A stretch of 64,000 bases of DNA, from NCBI GenBank assembly GCA_031551695.1, contig JAVBNG010000007.1, forward strand, positions 47,214-111,213, given 5' to 3'. Of the stretch, positions 40,922 to 48,783 are shown one piece after another (position 1 is the first letter of the stretch; each line of letters opens with the position of its first letter). The stretch is from JAAYCI01 sp031551695 (GTDB taxonomy: Bacteria > Bacillota > Clostridia > Oscillospirales > Ruminococcaceae). Below the pieces are notes generated by a model that saw only the letters and a list, made by a program, of their open reading frames with translations, was not told where the DNA came from and made no database searches. Made by a program: the position numbers and the translations under genes.

Positions 40922-40935
40922 TGAATAAATATTCA
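40922..40935. promoter_or_regulatory. ARG box (ArgR/AhrC operator) of argG
   Basis: TGAATAAATATTCA matches the ArgR/AhrC half-site pair TGAAT-WWWW-ATTCA exactly. It ends 8 bp upstream of the argG -35. A second imperfect inverted repeat (TTATACA...TGTATAA) overlies the promoter itself. Arginine-dependent repression is the expected outcome. Confidence 0.8.
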
Positions 40936-40943
40936 CAAAACAC

Positions 40944-40971
40944 TTGATTTTATACAAAAATTCTGTATAAT
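40944..40971 (+). promoter_or_regulatory. promoter of argG
   Basis: -35 TTGATT and -10 TATAAT are 16 bp apart, with the ARG box immediately upstream. The leader is about 75 nt. Confidence 0.75.
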
Positions 40972-41051
40972 CAAACTACAGTATTCTAGCAGGATCCAAA
41001 ATGGGCGCGGTAAAACAGCGCCGTGTGTAGTTAAGATTAGGAGGAAGAACA

Positions 41052-42275
41052 ATGGCAAAGAAGGCAAATGTAAAAAAAGTGGTGCTAGCCTATTCCGGCG
41101 GCCTAGATACATCCATCATCATCCCGTGGCTGAAAGAAAACTACGGCTGTGAAGTGGTTGCCATGGCGGCCGACGTGGGGCAAAAAAGCGAACTGGACGG
41201 CCTTGAGGAAAAGGCCATTGCCACGGGCGCGTCGAAATTGTATATCATGGATATCCAAAAAGAGCTGGTGGAGGATTTTATTTGGCCCACGCTGAAGGCC
41301 GGCGCCAAGTACGAAGGGTACCTTTTGGGCACCAGCTTTGCCCGGCCGCCCATTGCGAAGGCCCTTGTGGAAATTGCCGAAAAAGAAGGCGCCGACGCCA
41401 TCTGCCACGGCTGCACCGGCAAAGGCAACGACCAGGTGCGCTTCGAACTGACGGTGAAGGCCCTTGCGCCCCACCTTACCATTATCGCGCCATGGCGCGA
41501 GTGGGACATCGAGAGCCGCGAGGACGCCATCGAGTACGCCGAAAAGCGCAATATCCCGCTGAAAATCAACCGGGAGACGAACTATTCCAAGGATAAGAAC
41601 CTGTGGCATTTGAGCCACGAGGGCCTGGATTTGGAAAGCCCCGCCAACGAGCCGAATTACGACAGCATTTTGGAGCTTTCCGTTACGCCACAGAAGGCGC
41701 CGGACGCGGAGACGGCCCTTTCCCTCAGCTTTGAAAAGGGCATTCCGGTGGCGCTGAACGGCAAAAAAATGGACGGGGTTGCGTTGATCGAGGCGCTGAA
41801 CGACCTTGGCGGCAAAAACGGCATCGGCATTTTAGACGTAGTGGAAAACCGCCTTGTCGGCATGAAGAGCCGCGGCATTTACGAGACGCCCGGCGGCTCT
41901 ATTTTGTACCACGCCCACGAGGTGCTGGAGACCATCTGCCTGGACAAGGAGACCGCCCATTTCAAAGCCACCGTGGCGCAGAAAATGGCGGATCTGGTGT
42001 ACAACGGCCAATGGTACAGCCCCCTGCGCGAGGCCATCGACGCCTTTGTGGACGAGACCCAAAAAACCGTGACCGGCGAAGTGAAGCTGAAACTGTACAA
42101 GGGCAATATTTTGAACGCGGGCGTGACGAGCCCCTATACCCTGCACGACGAGGACATCGCCAGCTTTAAAACCGGCGACAACTTCAGCCACGCCGACGCG
42201 GAGGGTTTCATCAACTTGTTTGGCCTGCCCATCAAGGTGAAGGCCGTGCTGGACAAAAAACGCGCTGAAAAGTAA
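41052..42275 (+). CDS. argG: argininosuccinate synthase
   Basis: This 407-residue enzyme joins citrulline and aspartate using ATP (AMP-forming). The P-loop-like 'VVLAYSGGLDTSIII' is at the N-terminus, and 'GCTGKGNDQVRFE' near 117 and 'DKNLWHLSHEGLDLE' near 183 are family strips. AGGAGGA precedes the ATG. argH is not in the window, so argG stands alone under its own ARG box promoter. Confidence 0.97.
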   Translation: MAKKANVKKVVLAYSGGLDTSIIIPWLKENYGCEVVAMAADVGQKSELDGLEEKAIATGASKLYIMDIQKELVEDFIWPTLKAGAKYEGYLLGTSFARPPIAKALVEIAEKEGADAICHGCTGKGNDQVRFELTVKALAPHLTIIAPWREWDIESREDAIEYAEKRNIPLKINRETNYSKDKNLWHLSHEGLDLESPANEPNYDSILELSVTPQKAPDAETALSLSFEKGIPVALNGKKMDGVALIEALNDLGGKNGIGILDVVENRLVGMKSRGIYETPGGSILYHAHEVLETICLDKETAHFKATVAQKMADLVYNGQWYSPLREAIDAFVDETQKTVTGEVKLKLYKGNILNAGVTSPYTLHDEDIASFKTGDNFSHADAEGFINLFGLPIKVKAVLDKKRAEK

Positions 42276-42337
42276 AAAACGGAATGCGAAAGCGCCCGCG
42301 CCGGGCCGGAAGGGCACGATAAATCGACACAGCGTTA

Positions 42338-42379
42338 AAAGGGGAACAGGCAATGGACCTGCTCCCCTTGCTTTTTTTT
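42338..42379 (+). terminator. intrinsic terminator of argG
   Basis: AAGGGGA and ACAGG pair with CCTG and CTCCCCTT around a 7-nt loop, followed by GC and eight T. Confidence 0.9.
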
Positions 42380-42467
42380 CATATTCTATGTATGATATTT
42401 AGGACAAATGCGGCAATTGGCACGGCCCGCGCCGGAGCGGGAAAACACACAGGGGGTGAGCGAGGGA

Positions 42468-43466
42468 ATGGGGTCTGAGCAGAACCTTTTGCTTCGCTGT
42501 ACCCTGATGGCGCTGTGCCTTCTGCTTTTGCTTACCGGGTGCGGCGCTGTGAAGGAGTTTGTGGACGAACAGGCGGCAGGCGACGACGCCGGCAAAATTG
42601 CTGCGGAGGACGACACCTATGTGCGCACGCCGCCGCCGGTGGCCATGCCGGCTTTCAGCGACGCGCCGGCCTATTACAACGACGACGGCGTGCAAAACTG
42701 CACTGTGGACGTGTCGAACCTTTCCAAAGGGTATGTCGGCGTGCGGTACAATTCGCCGGGAGAAGACACCGGGCGTTTTCGCGTGCAAACGGGCGATTAC
42801 ACCTATAACTATATCCTGAAACCCGACGGTTCAGACCAGTTTTTCCCCTTGGCCATGGGCAGCGGGCAATATGATTTCTCCGTGTTTGCGCACATCGAGG
42901 GAGAGAGCTACACGCCGCTTTTGAACGGCAGCGAATACGCGGAACTGGAAAGCGAGCAGGCGCCCTTTCTATACCCCAACGGCATCGTGAGCTACACGCC
43001 GGATTCCTACGCCGTGACGCAAGGGTACGAAATTGGCCAGCACGCCAAAACCGATTTGGAGTTTGTGCAGGCCATTTACGCCTGGGTGCGCGACAACGTG
43101 ACCTATGACAAGCAAAAGGCCGTGGATGTGCAGCAAAATTTGGAATACGCGCCCGATGTGGACGACACCATGCGCGACAAAACGGGCATTTGTTACGACT
43201 ACGCCGCCATGACGGCCGCCATTTTCCGCTCCAACGGCATCCCAACGAAGCTAATTAAGGGTCAGGTGGACACGGGGGACGGCAAGATGATCGCCCACGC
43301 GTGGAATATGATCTGGCTGGAAGAAGAAGGGTGGATCACGGTGAGCATCCCCACAACGCCGGAGGAGTGGCAGCGCATTGACCTGACCTTCGCCGCGGCG
43401 CTGGGCAAAGGGCCGAACGAGTATGTGGGCGACGGGACCGACTATGTTGACATCTCTGTGCACTGA
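42468..43466 (+). CDS. lipoprotein with transglutaminase-like domain
   Basis: This is a 332-residue protein. The signal peptide ends in the lipobox 'LLLTGC', giving a membrane-anchored extracytoplasmic protein. The C-terminal transglutaminase-like fold shows catalytic Cys in 'TGICYDYAAMTAAIFRS' (about residue 242) and His in 'AHAWNMIW' (about 277). The usual third residue in 'VDPTW' is not evident ('TVSIPTT' instead). ATG 42468 is chosen for AGGGGGTGAG upstream and the signal peptide. It may be a peptidase or structural protein of the envelope, and lies just before the PilC/PilT cluster. Confidence 0.82.
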   Translation: MGSEQNLLLRCTLMALCLLLLLTGCGAVKEFVDEQAAGDDAGKIAAEDDTYVRTPPPVAMPAFSDAPAYYNDDGVQNCTVDVSNLSKGYVGVRYNSPGEDTGRFRVQTGDYTYNYILKPDGSDQFFPLAMGSGQYDFSVFAHIEGESYTPLLNGSEYAELESEQAPFLYPNGIVSYTPDSYAVTQGYEIGQHAKTDLEFVQAIYAWVRDNVTYDKQKAVDVQQNLEYAPDVDDTMRDKTGICYDYAAMTAAIFRSNGIPTKLIKGQVDTGDGKMIAHAWNMIWLEEEGWITVSIPTTPEEWQRIDLTFAAALGKGPNEYVGDGTDYVDISVH

Positions 43467-43537
43467 CGCTGTTTTCTTAAATTGATTGCCATGGCGCAGC
43501 GCACGAAGCATAAATGAGCCATATGAGGAGGCCGGAA

Positions 43538-44584
43538 ATGGCGCAGGATACGAAAAAGAGGCTGCCGCCGCACGAACTGGCGATATTCTTCGACAGTTTT
43601 GCCATGCTGATGCAGGCGGGCGTGGCCGCGAATGAAAGCCCGGAGATCATTGCGGAGGACACGAAGGGCACCCGTGTGGCCGAGGCCGCCGGGGCCGTGC
43701 AAAAGGCGCTGGAAAGCGGCGAGACCTATGTGTTCAGCGAGGCGATGGAAAAAAGCGGCTGGTTCCCGCCATACGCCGTGGAAATGGCGAGCCTTGGCGA
43801 AACAAGCGGCCGGCTGGAAGAGGCGGCCTCCTCCCTTGGCATCCATTACCGCCGGGAGGACACGCTGAACCAGAATATCCGCAGCGCCATTATGGGGCCG
43901 CTGATTTTGCTGCTGATGATGGGCGTGGTGCTGGTGTTTTTGCTGGCCTTTGTGCTGCCGGTGTTCCGCAATGTGTTCGCGTCGCTGGGCCTTGCCGGCG
44001 GCAGCGGCATGGGCGCCGCCTTTGCCGTGGCGTGGGTGTGCATGGCCATTGTGGGCGTGCTGCTGGTGGTGGTTGCGGCGGTGTTCTTTGTGTACCTGAC
44101 GCCCGGCGGCCGCGAAAAGCTGGGGCGTTTGGCCCAAAAGCTGCCCTTTACGGGGAATATCCATTACCTGCTCACGGCGAGCCGCTTTACAGAAGCCCTC
44201 TCCATGCTGCTGACCAGCGGCATTGGCAGCAGCGAGGCCTTTGGCCGTGCGCGGGCCGTGGTGGACAACAAGCAGTTTGAAAAGGAACTGCCCGCGGCGC
44301 AGGCGAAAATAGACGAAGGTGCCGACGTCAGCCGCACGCTGGTGGAGCTGGGCGTTTTGCAGGGAACCGAGGCGAAGATTTTGCTGTCGGCTTCCCGCGC
44401 GGGGCGCACGGAAGTGGCGATGCAGAAAATCAGCACGATTTACATGGACGAGGCGAACGAGCGCATCGACCGCACCCTTGGCGCGCTGGAGCCCGCGCTG
44501 GTGGGCATCGTCAGCGTGGCCATCGGCGTCATCCTCATCAGCGTGATGCTGCCGCTGACGAATTTGATGAGCTCGCTGGTTTAA
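43538..44584 (+). CDS. type II secretion / type IV pilus inner-membrane platform protein (GspF/PilC family)
   Basis: This is a 348-residue polytopic protein with two GspF/T2SSF domains: an N-terminal cytoplasmic helical bundle ('FDSFAMLMQAGV', 'GETSGRLEEA'), transmembrane helices near 130-160 and 180-205, a second bundle ('TASRFTEALSMLLTSGI') and a terminal helix. It is the platform on which the cluster's ATPase would act. GGAGG lies 6 bases upstream of ATG 43538. First of a six-gene run. Confidence 0.88.
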   Translation: MAQDTKKRLPPHELAIFFDSFAMLMQAGVAANESPEIIAEDTKGTRVAEAAGAVQKALESGETYVFSEAMEKSGWFPPYAVEMASLGETSGRLEEAASSLGIHYRREDTLNQNIRSAIMGPLILLLMMGVVLVFLLAFVLPVFRNVFASLGLAGGSGMGAAFAVAWVCMAIVGVLLVVVAAVFFVYLTPGGREKLGRLAQKLPFTGNIHYLLTASRFTEALSMLLTSGIGSSEAFGRARAVVDNKQFEKELPAAQAKIDEGADVSRTLVELGVLQGTEAKILLSASRAGRTEVAMQKISTIYMDEANERIDRTLGALEPALVGIVSVAIGVILISVMLPLTNLMSSLV

Positions 44585-44659
44585 ACACAGGGACCATGTT
44601 CCCGCGCGGCGTAACGCGCCGACAAAGACGCTCAGCGTCACAAAAAGGCGGTGGCAGGC

Positions 44660-44983
44660 ATGACGAAACGGAAAAAAGCGGCGTGGCCGCGCATACTGCT
44701 GGCGGTGCTGATTTTTGCCATCGCCGCCGTCATTTTGTCCGTCGGCACCGTGGACTTCGGCGCGCGCGCTGAAAACGAAGCCGTGGCCAGCGCAAAGCGG
44801 GCCATTGAGCGCGCGGCTGTTTTGTGCTACGCCACGGAGGGGTTCTACCCGCCGGGCCTTGACTATATCGAGGCAAACTACGGCGTGCAGGTGGACGAAA
44901 GCCGCTATGTAGTGAATTACGACGTGTTTGCTAAAAATGTGATGCCGGTGGTGACGGTGAAGCCGCGCAGCAAAGGCAAATAG
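44660..44983 (+). CDS. small single-span membrane protein in the pilus-like cluster
   Basis: This is a 107-residue protein: basic N-terminus, one hydrophobic helix (about residues 10-30), then a soluble region 'NEAVASAKRAIERAAVLCYATEGFYP'. That layout is pseudopilin-like, but it has no G-F-T-L-x-E prepilin cleavage motif. ATG 44660 or the in-frame GTG at 44651 could be used; neither has a strong ribosome binding site. Unknown function. Confidence 0.6.
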   Translation: MTKRKKAAWPRILLAVLIFAIAAVILSVGTVDFGARAENEAVASAKRAIERAAVLCYATEGFYPPGLDYIEANYGVQVDESRYVVNYDVFAKNVMPVVTVKPRSKGK

Positions 44984-45026
44984 CAAACGCGAAGCGCGAC
45001 TTCAAAAATGCGAAAGGAGGCCGCCG

Positions 45027-45524
45027 ATGAAACGGAACGCGCGCGGAGAAGGTTTTATGATGGCGCTGCTGCCGCTGGGGCTGGTGTGTGTGTTTGCTGT
45101 GTGCTCACTTGCGCTGGCGCTGATAGGCGGCCGCGCCTACCGCGACATTCAGGAAGACGTAGCCCTGGGGTATGATTCCCGCATTGCGGCCACCTACCTG
45201 CGCACCAAGCTTTCGCAGGACAATGTGGCGGGCGCGGCCACCCTGCGCACAGAGGGCACCTACGAGGTTTTGGTGCTTGCGCGTGCGACGGACAGTGGCA
45301 GCTTGGAGACCCGCATTTACATGGACGGCGGCAAGCTGAAGGAAGCCTATGTGCCCGCCGGCACAGCTTTTGACGCGTCCCTTGGCACGGCGGTGGCCGT
45401 GTTGGACGACTGTGTGTTTACCATCGACGAAAATGGCCTGTTTACGGCGGATATCGTTTGCACGGACGGCCAGCCGCAGCGCATGCAGTTTGCGCTGGCC
45501 GGCGGGGAAGGAGGCCGCGTATGA
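45027..45524 (+). CDS. DUF4860-like pilin-type membrane-anchored protein
   Basis: This is a 165-residue protein with a short basic leader 'MKRNARGEGFMMALLPLG' and a transmembrane helix (about residues 9-32), then a beta-rich outer domain ('YDSRIAATYLRTKLSQDN'). The GF at residues 9-10 before a hydrophobic stretch is reminiscent of a type IV prepilin site, although Glu at +5 is missing. AGGAGG precedes the ATG. The ATG of the next gene overlaps its stop. Confidence 0.68.
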   Translation: MKRNARGEGFMMALLPLGLVCVFAVCSLALALIGGRAYRDIQEDVALGYDSRIAATYLRTKLSQDNVAGAATLRTEGTYEVLVLARATDSGSLETRIYMDGGKLKEAYVPAGTAFDASLGTAVAVLDDCVFTIDENGLFTADIVCTDGQPQRMQFALAGGEGGRV

Positions 45525-45946
45525 AAGTTTCCCCCACAAAAAACCTTGGGTTTGTAGCGGGCCTTCTGGTCAATATTTTGGTGTTCATTCTCTCCTGCGC
45601 CATTTTGGCGGGGGTGTTTGGCAAAGCGGGCCAGCTGTACCGCGAGACCAAGGACAAAAACGAAGCGGCAAGCGAGGTATACTCCCTGTTTGCCGAGGCC
45701 CGGGCCGAGGGCATTGCCGCTATCGACAAAAGCGGAGATGTTTCCACCAGCCGCACGCTGGTGTATTATTACAACAAAAGCTGGCAGCCCGCGGAGGGCG
45801 GCACCTACGCCTATGAGGTGCGGCTTGCCGTAACGCCACAGGCGACGGCCGCCGGCAGGCTGGACCGTATCGAGGCCGTTGCCACGGACGTGAAGGGCAA
45901 CGAACTGTGCCGGATGCACACGGCGGTGTACGCTGCCGGGACATAA
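45521..45946 (+). CDS. small pilin-like membrane-anchored protein
   Basis: This is a 141-residue protein with an N-terminal helix after 'MKVSPTKNLGFVAGLLVNIL', followed by a soluble domain ('VYSLFAEARAEGIAAIDKSGD'). It starts within the stop of the previous gene (ATGA), so the two are translationally coupled. It has the pseudopilin size and layout but no canonical cleavage motif. Confidence 0.68.
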   Translation: MKVSPTKNLGFVAGLLVNILVFILSCAILAGVFGKAGQLYRETKDKNEAASEVYSLFAEARAEGIAAIDKSGDVSTSRTLVYYYNKSWQPAEGGTYAYEVRLAVTPQATAAGRLDRIEAVATDVKGNELCRMHTAVYAAGT

Positions 45947-46021
45947 CCGTACATATGGTGCATAGGCGCACGTCCCGTGCGCAAGCACATGTACCATGTG
46001 CAGAAAAAGGAGGTGTGGCAA

Positions 46022-46513
46022 ATGGAACAGGACGCGGCGTACAAACGGGCGGGACGCTCGGCGCGCACGGGCATGGGCGTGGGCACCACGTCTATCCTGA
46101 TGATTTTTACCGTGCTGGCCTTCGCCACATTGGCCATGCTCAGCATGTCCACCGTCATGTCCAACGCCACCATCCAAACCCGCGGCACCAAAGGCGTGAT
46201 TGCCCTGGCCGCCGCCGAGGGTGAGGCGGCCGAAAAGGCGGCGGCGCTGGATGAGGCCCTGGCGGGGATAACCGAAACGGGCGACGCGTATTTTGCCGCC
46301 GCCGAGGCCGCCGCCACAGGGTTGGGGTTTGCGGCCGGGCCGGAGGAGCGCCAGGTGGCCTACACCGCCGACGAAGGCGACAGCCACGAGGTGGTGATGG
46401 TGTTGGAACTGCAGGAGCCGGGCCAAGATGCGCGCTTTACCGTGGTGCAAATGGTTTCACAATACACCGGAACCTGGCAGCCGGAAACCGGCGCGGGCCT
46501 GTTTGTACCGTAA
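46022..46513 (+). CDS. small pilin-like membrane-anchored protein
   Basis: This is a 163-residue protein. A 25-residue basic cytoplasmic leader is followed by a transmembrane helix ('TSILMIFTVLAFATLAMLSM') and an Ala/Glu-rich outer domain. GGAGG precedes ATG 46022. No prepilin motif is evident, but length and position match the other small proteins of this cluster. Confidence 0.66.
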   Translation: MEQDAAYKRAGRSARTGMGVGTTSILMIFTVLAFATLAMLSMSTVMSNATIQTRGTKGVIALAAAEGEAAEKAAALDEALAGITETGDAYFAAAEAAATGLGFAAGPEERQVAYTADEGDSHEVVMVLELQEPGQDARFTVVQMVSQYTGTWQPETGAGLFVP

Positions 46514-46597
46514 TCGGCGGAAAACAACAAAACAAGCAGAAAAAACATATAAAAACAGAAAAATCTCGAATTGCTACGGGAATTGAGGAGAGTTGTT

Positions 46598-47662
46598 ATG
46601 ATAGAGTTGATGCCAATTTTGAAGCAAGCCTGCGAAATAGGCGTGTCGGATCTGTTTTTTGTGGCCGGCTATCCGCCGGCGTGCCGCCGGGACCAAAAGG
46701 TGGCGCAAATCAGCAAAAACGTGCTGTCTGTCAGCGATGTGGACGAGCTGGTGCGCGATATTTACAAGCTGGCGGGCGAGCGCGACATGGGCAACCTGCT
46801 GATTGAAGGCGACGACGACTTCTCTTTCTCTCTGCCGGGGGTGGGGCGCTTCCGCGCCAACACGTTTCGCCAGCGCGGCAGCCTTGCGGCAGTCATCCGC
46901 GTGGTGCTGTTCGAGTTGCCGAACCCGGCGGACTTGAACATCCCCGACAGCGTGATGAAGCTGGCCGCCATGACGAAGGGGCTTGTGCTGGTAACGGGCC
47001 CCGCCGGCAGCGGCAAATCCACCACGCTGGCGTGCCTGGTGGACAAAATGAACTCCGAGCGCGCCGGGCACATCATCACCATGGAAGACCCCATTGAATA
47101 TGTGCACCGCCACAAGCGCAGCATCGTTTCCCAGCGCGAGGTGCGCTGCGACACCGAAAACTACGCCAGTGCCCTGCGCGCGGCGCTGCGCCAAAGCCCG
47201 GACGTGATTTTAGTGGGCGAAATGCGCGACCCCGAGACCATTGAAATTGCCGTGACGGCGGCGGAGACGGGCCAGTTGGTGCTCTCCACCCTGCACACCA
47301 TGGGCGCAGCCAACACTGTGGACCGCATTCTCGACATTTTCCCGCCGAACCAGCAGCATCAGATCCGCGTGCAGCTGTCCATGGTGCTGGACGCCGTGGT
47401 GAGCCAGCAGCTGGTCCCCTCGGTGGAGGGCATGCTGGTGCCCGCCTTCGAAATCATGCTGCTCACTCCGGCCATCCGCAATATGATCCGCGAAAGCAAG
47501 GTGCACCAAATCGATTCCGCCATCTACGCGGGCGCGGCCCAGGGCATGACCACCATGGACCAGAGCATTTTAAACCTTTACAAAGAAGGACGTATCACAG
47601 CCGACACCGCCATGCAGTATTGCGTGAATGTGGAAGAGATGCGCCGGAAGATCCAGGGCTAG
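46598..47662 (+). CDS. pilT: PilT-family secretion/retraction ATPase
   Basis: This is a 354-residue hexameric ATPase of the PilT/VirB11 superfamily. Walker A 'GPAGSGKST' is near residue 133, the Asp box 'MEDPIEYVH' near 166, Walker B 'VILVGEMRD' near 204 and the His box 'LSTLHTMGA' near 229. Sequence and size are PilT-like (retraction) rather than PilB-like: no N-terminal N1 domain or tetracysteine Zn site. GAGGAG is 7 bases upstream. It would pull on the PilC platform; no PilB is present in the cluster. Confidence 0.93.
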   Translation: MIELMPILKQACEIGVSDLFFVAGYPPACRRDQKVAQISKNVLSVSDVDELVRDIYKLAGERDMGNLLIEGDDDFSFSLPGVGRFRANTFRQRGSLAAVIRVVLFELPNPADLNIPDSVMKLAAMTKGLVLVTGPAGSGKSTTLACLVDKMNSERAGHIITMEDPIEYVHRHKRSIVSQREVRCDTENYASALRAALRQSPDVILVGEMRDPETIEIAVTAAETGQLVLSTLHTMGAANTVDRILDIFPPNQQHQIRVQLSMVLDAVVSQQLVPSVEGMLVPAFEIMLLTPAIRNMIRESKVHQIDSAIYAGAAQGMTTMDQSILNLYKEGRITADTAMQYCVNVEEMRRKIQG

Positions 47663-47719
47663 AGTGTTTGGCGGGAAACATCCACCAAATGCGGCAGAAC
47701 AGCCAACAGGAGGAAGATT

Positions 47720-48604
47720 TTGCAGGAATTTGACCGGGAGGCTTTTGCGCGCCTGTGCCGGCAGGCGGCGGGGAGCCCCACGCCAGAAGAAGCCGCCACC
47801 CTGGCGGACAAACTGCTGCCCTTTGGCGAACTATTGGCCGCAAAGCGCAGCCAGGCGCTGATTCAGGGCAAAACACCGGAAGAAGACGAGACCGGGTTTG
47901 TGCAGGCGGCAAGTGCGCTGTGTGCGGCGCTGGGGGCAGACAAAAACCCGTCGCAGGTGCTTGCGCTCAGCACGGCGGCAACAAAGCTGTCTCCCCTGTC
48001 CGAGCAGTTGTACGCCTACACCCTGCGGGCGCTGGGGGCGCTGGGCATGTACAAGGCCATCATCACGGAATACCACCGGATGAGCCGTGTGTTTGCCGAA
48101 GAGCTGGAGCAGCCGCCCAGCGCCGAAGTGACGGCCATGTACAAAGAGGCCAAGGCTGTTATCAACGTGAAGGACGAAGACACGCTGGTGATTGGCGACG
48201 AGTTGAAAACCGTGCTGCGCGAAGGGTATGACGAGGAAGGCCCGCTGTTTTGCACCTATGACGTGCTGAAATATTTGTTCAACATGCAGTCGCGGGCAAG
48301 CGGGCGTACGGGGCTGAAGTCCATTGTGCTGCTGCTGACGCTGGAAGGCGTGGGCGGCGGAGAGATTTCGGCGCGGATGATGGCGCAGGCGATGCAGGCC
48401 GTGCGCGAGGGCGTGCTGAAGCACGAATTGCGCCGCAGCGACACCGTGGCGAAATACTCTGCCCATCAGTTTGTCATGATGTTGAGCGTGTCCCGCGAGG
48501 AGACCGCAGCCAGCGTAAAGGCGCGCATCCAAACAGTATGCAGGCCGCTGCTGGAGCGCTACGGCTTGAAGCTGCGCTTTGCAACCATCACGCCCCAGGG
48601 ATAA
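47720..48604 (+). CDS. BTAD-domain protein with degenerate GGDEF-like C-terminus
   Basis: This is a 294-residue protein. Residues 60-150 match the bacterial transcriptional activation domain, a helical TPR-like repeat ('SPLSEQLYAYTLRALGALG', 'EYHRMSRVFAEEL'), without an attached DNA-binding domain. Residues 170-292 resemble a diguanylate cyclase fold, but the signature reads 'YSAHQF' where GGDEF would be, so it should not make cyclic di-GMP. The TTG start at 47720 has AGGAGG upstream. Last gene of the pilus-like cluster; probably a regulator or adaptor. Confidence 0.68.
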   Translation: MQEFDREAFARLCRQAAGSPTPEEAATLADKLLPFGELLAAKRSQALIQGKTPEEDETGFVQAASALCAALGADKNPSQVLALSTAATKLSPLSEQLYAYTLRALGALGMYKAIITEYHRMSRVFAEELEQPPSAEVTAMYKEAKAVINVKDEDTLVIGDELKTVLREGYDEEGPLFCTYDVLKYLFNMQSRASGRTGLKSIVLLLTLEGVGGGEISARMMAQAMQAVREGVLKHELRRSDTVAKYSAHQFVMMLSVSREETAASVKARIQTVCRPLLERYGLKLRFATITPQG

Positions 48605-48614
48605 AAACAGACGA

Positions 48615-48656
48615 AAAAGGCGGCGCGCCCCTGTTGGGGGTGGCCGCCTTTTGATT
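48615..48656 (+). terminator. intrinsic terminator of the pilus-like cluster
   Basis: AAAAGGCGGC and GCGCCCC pair with GGGGGTG and GCCGCCTTTT in a long stem; TTTTGATT follows. Confidence 0.88.
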
Positions 48657-48783
48657 ATTGGGCGAAACGCGGGCGAAAAAGGGTTTTATAATCAATTTCA
48701 AAAAATTAGCAGAATCGACACATAAACGGCGTAACATATAACTATCTTACCTGTTTATTTTTGCTTGGGAAGGAGATGGACCC

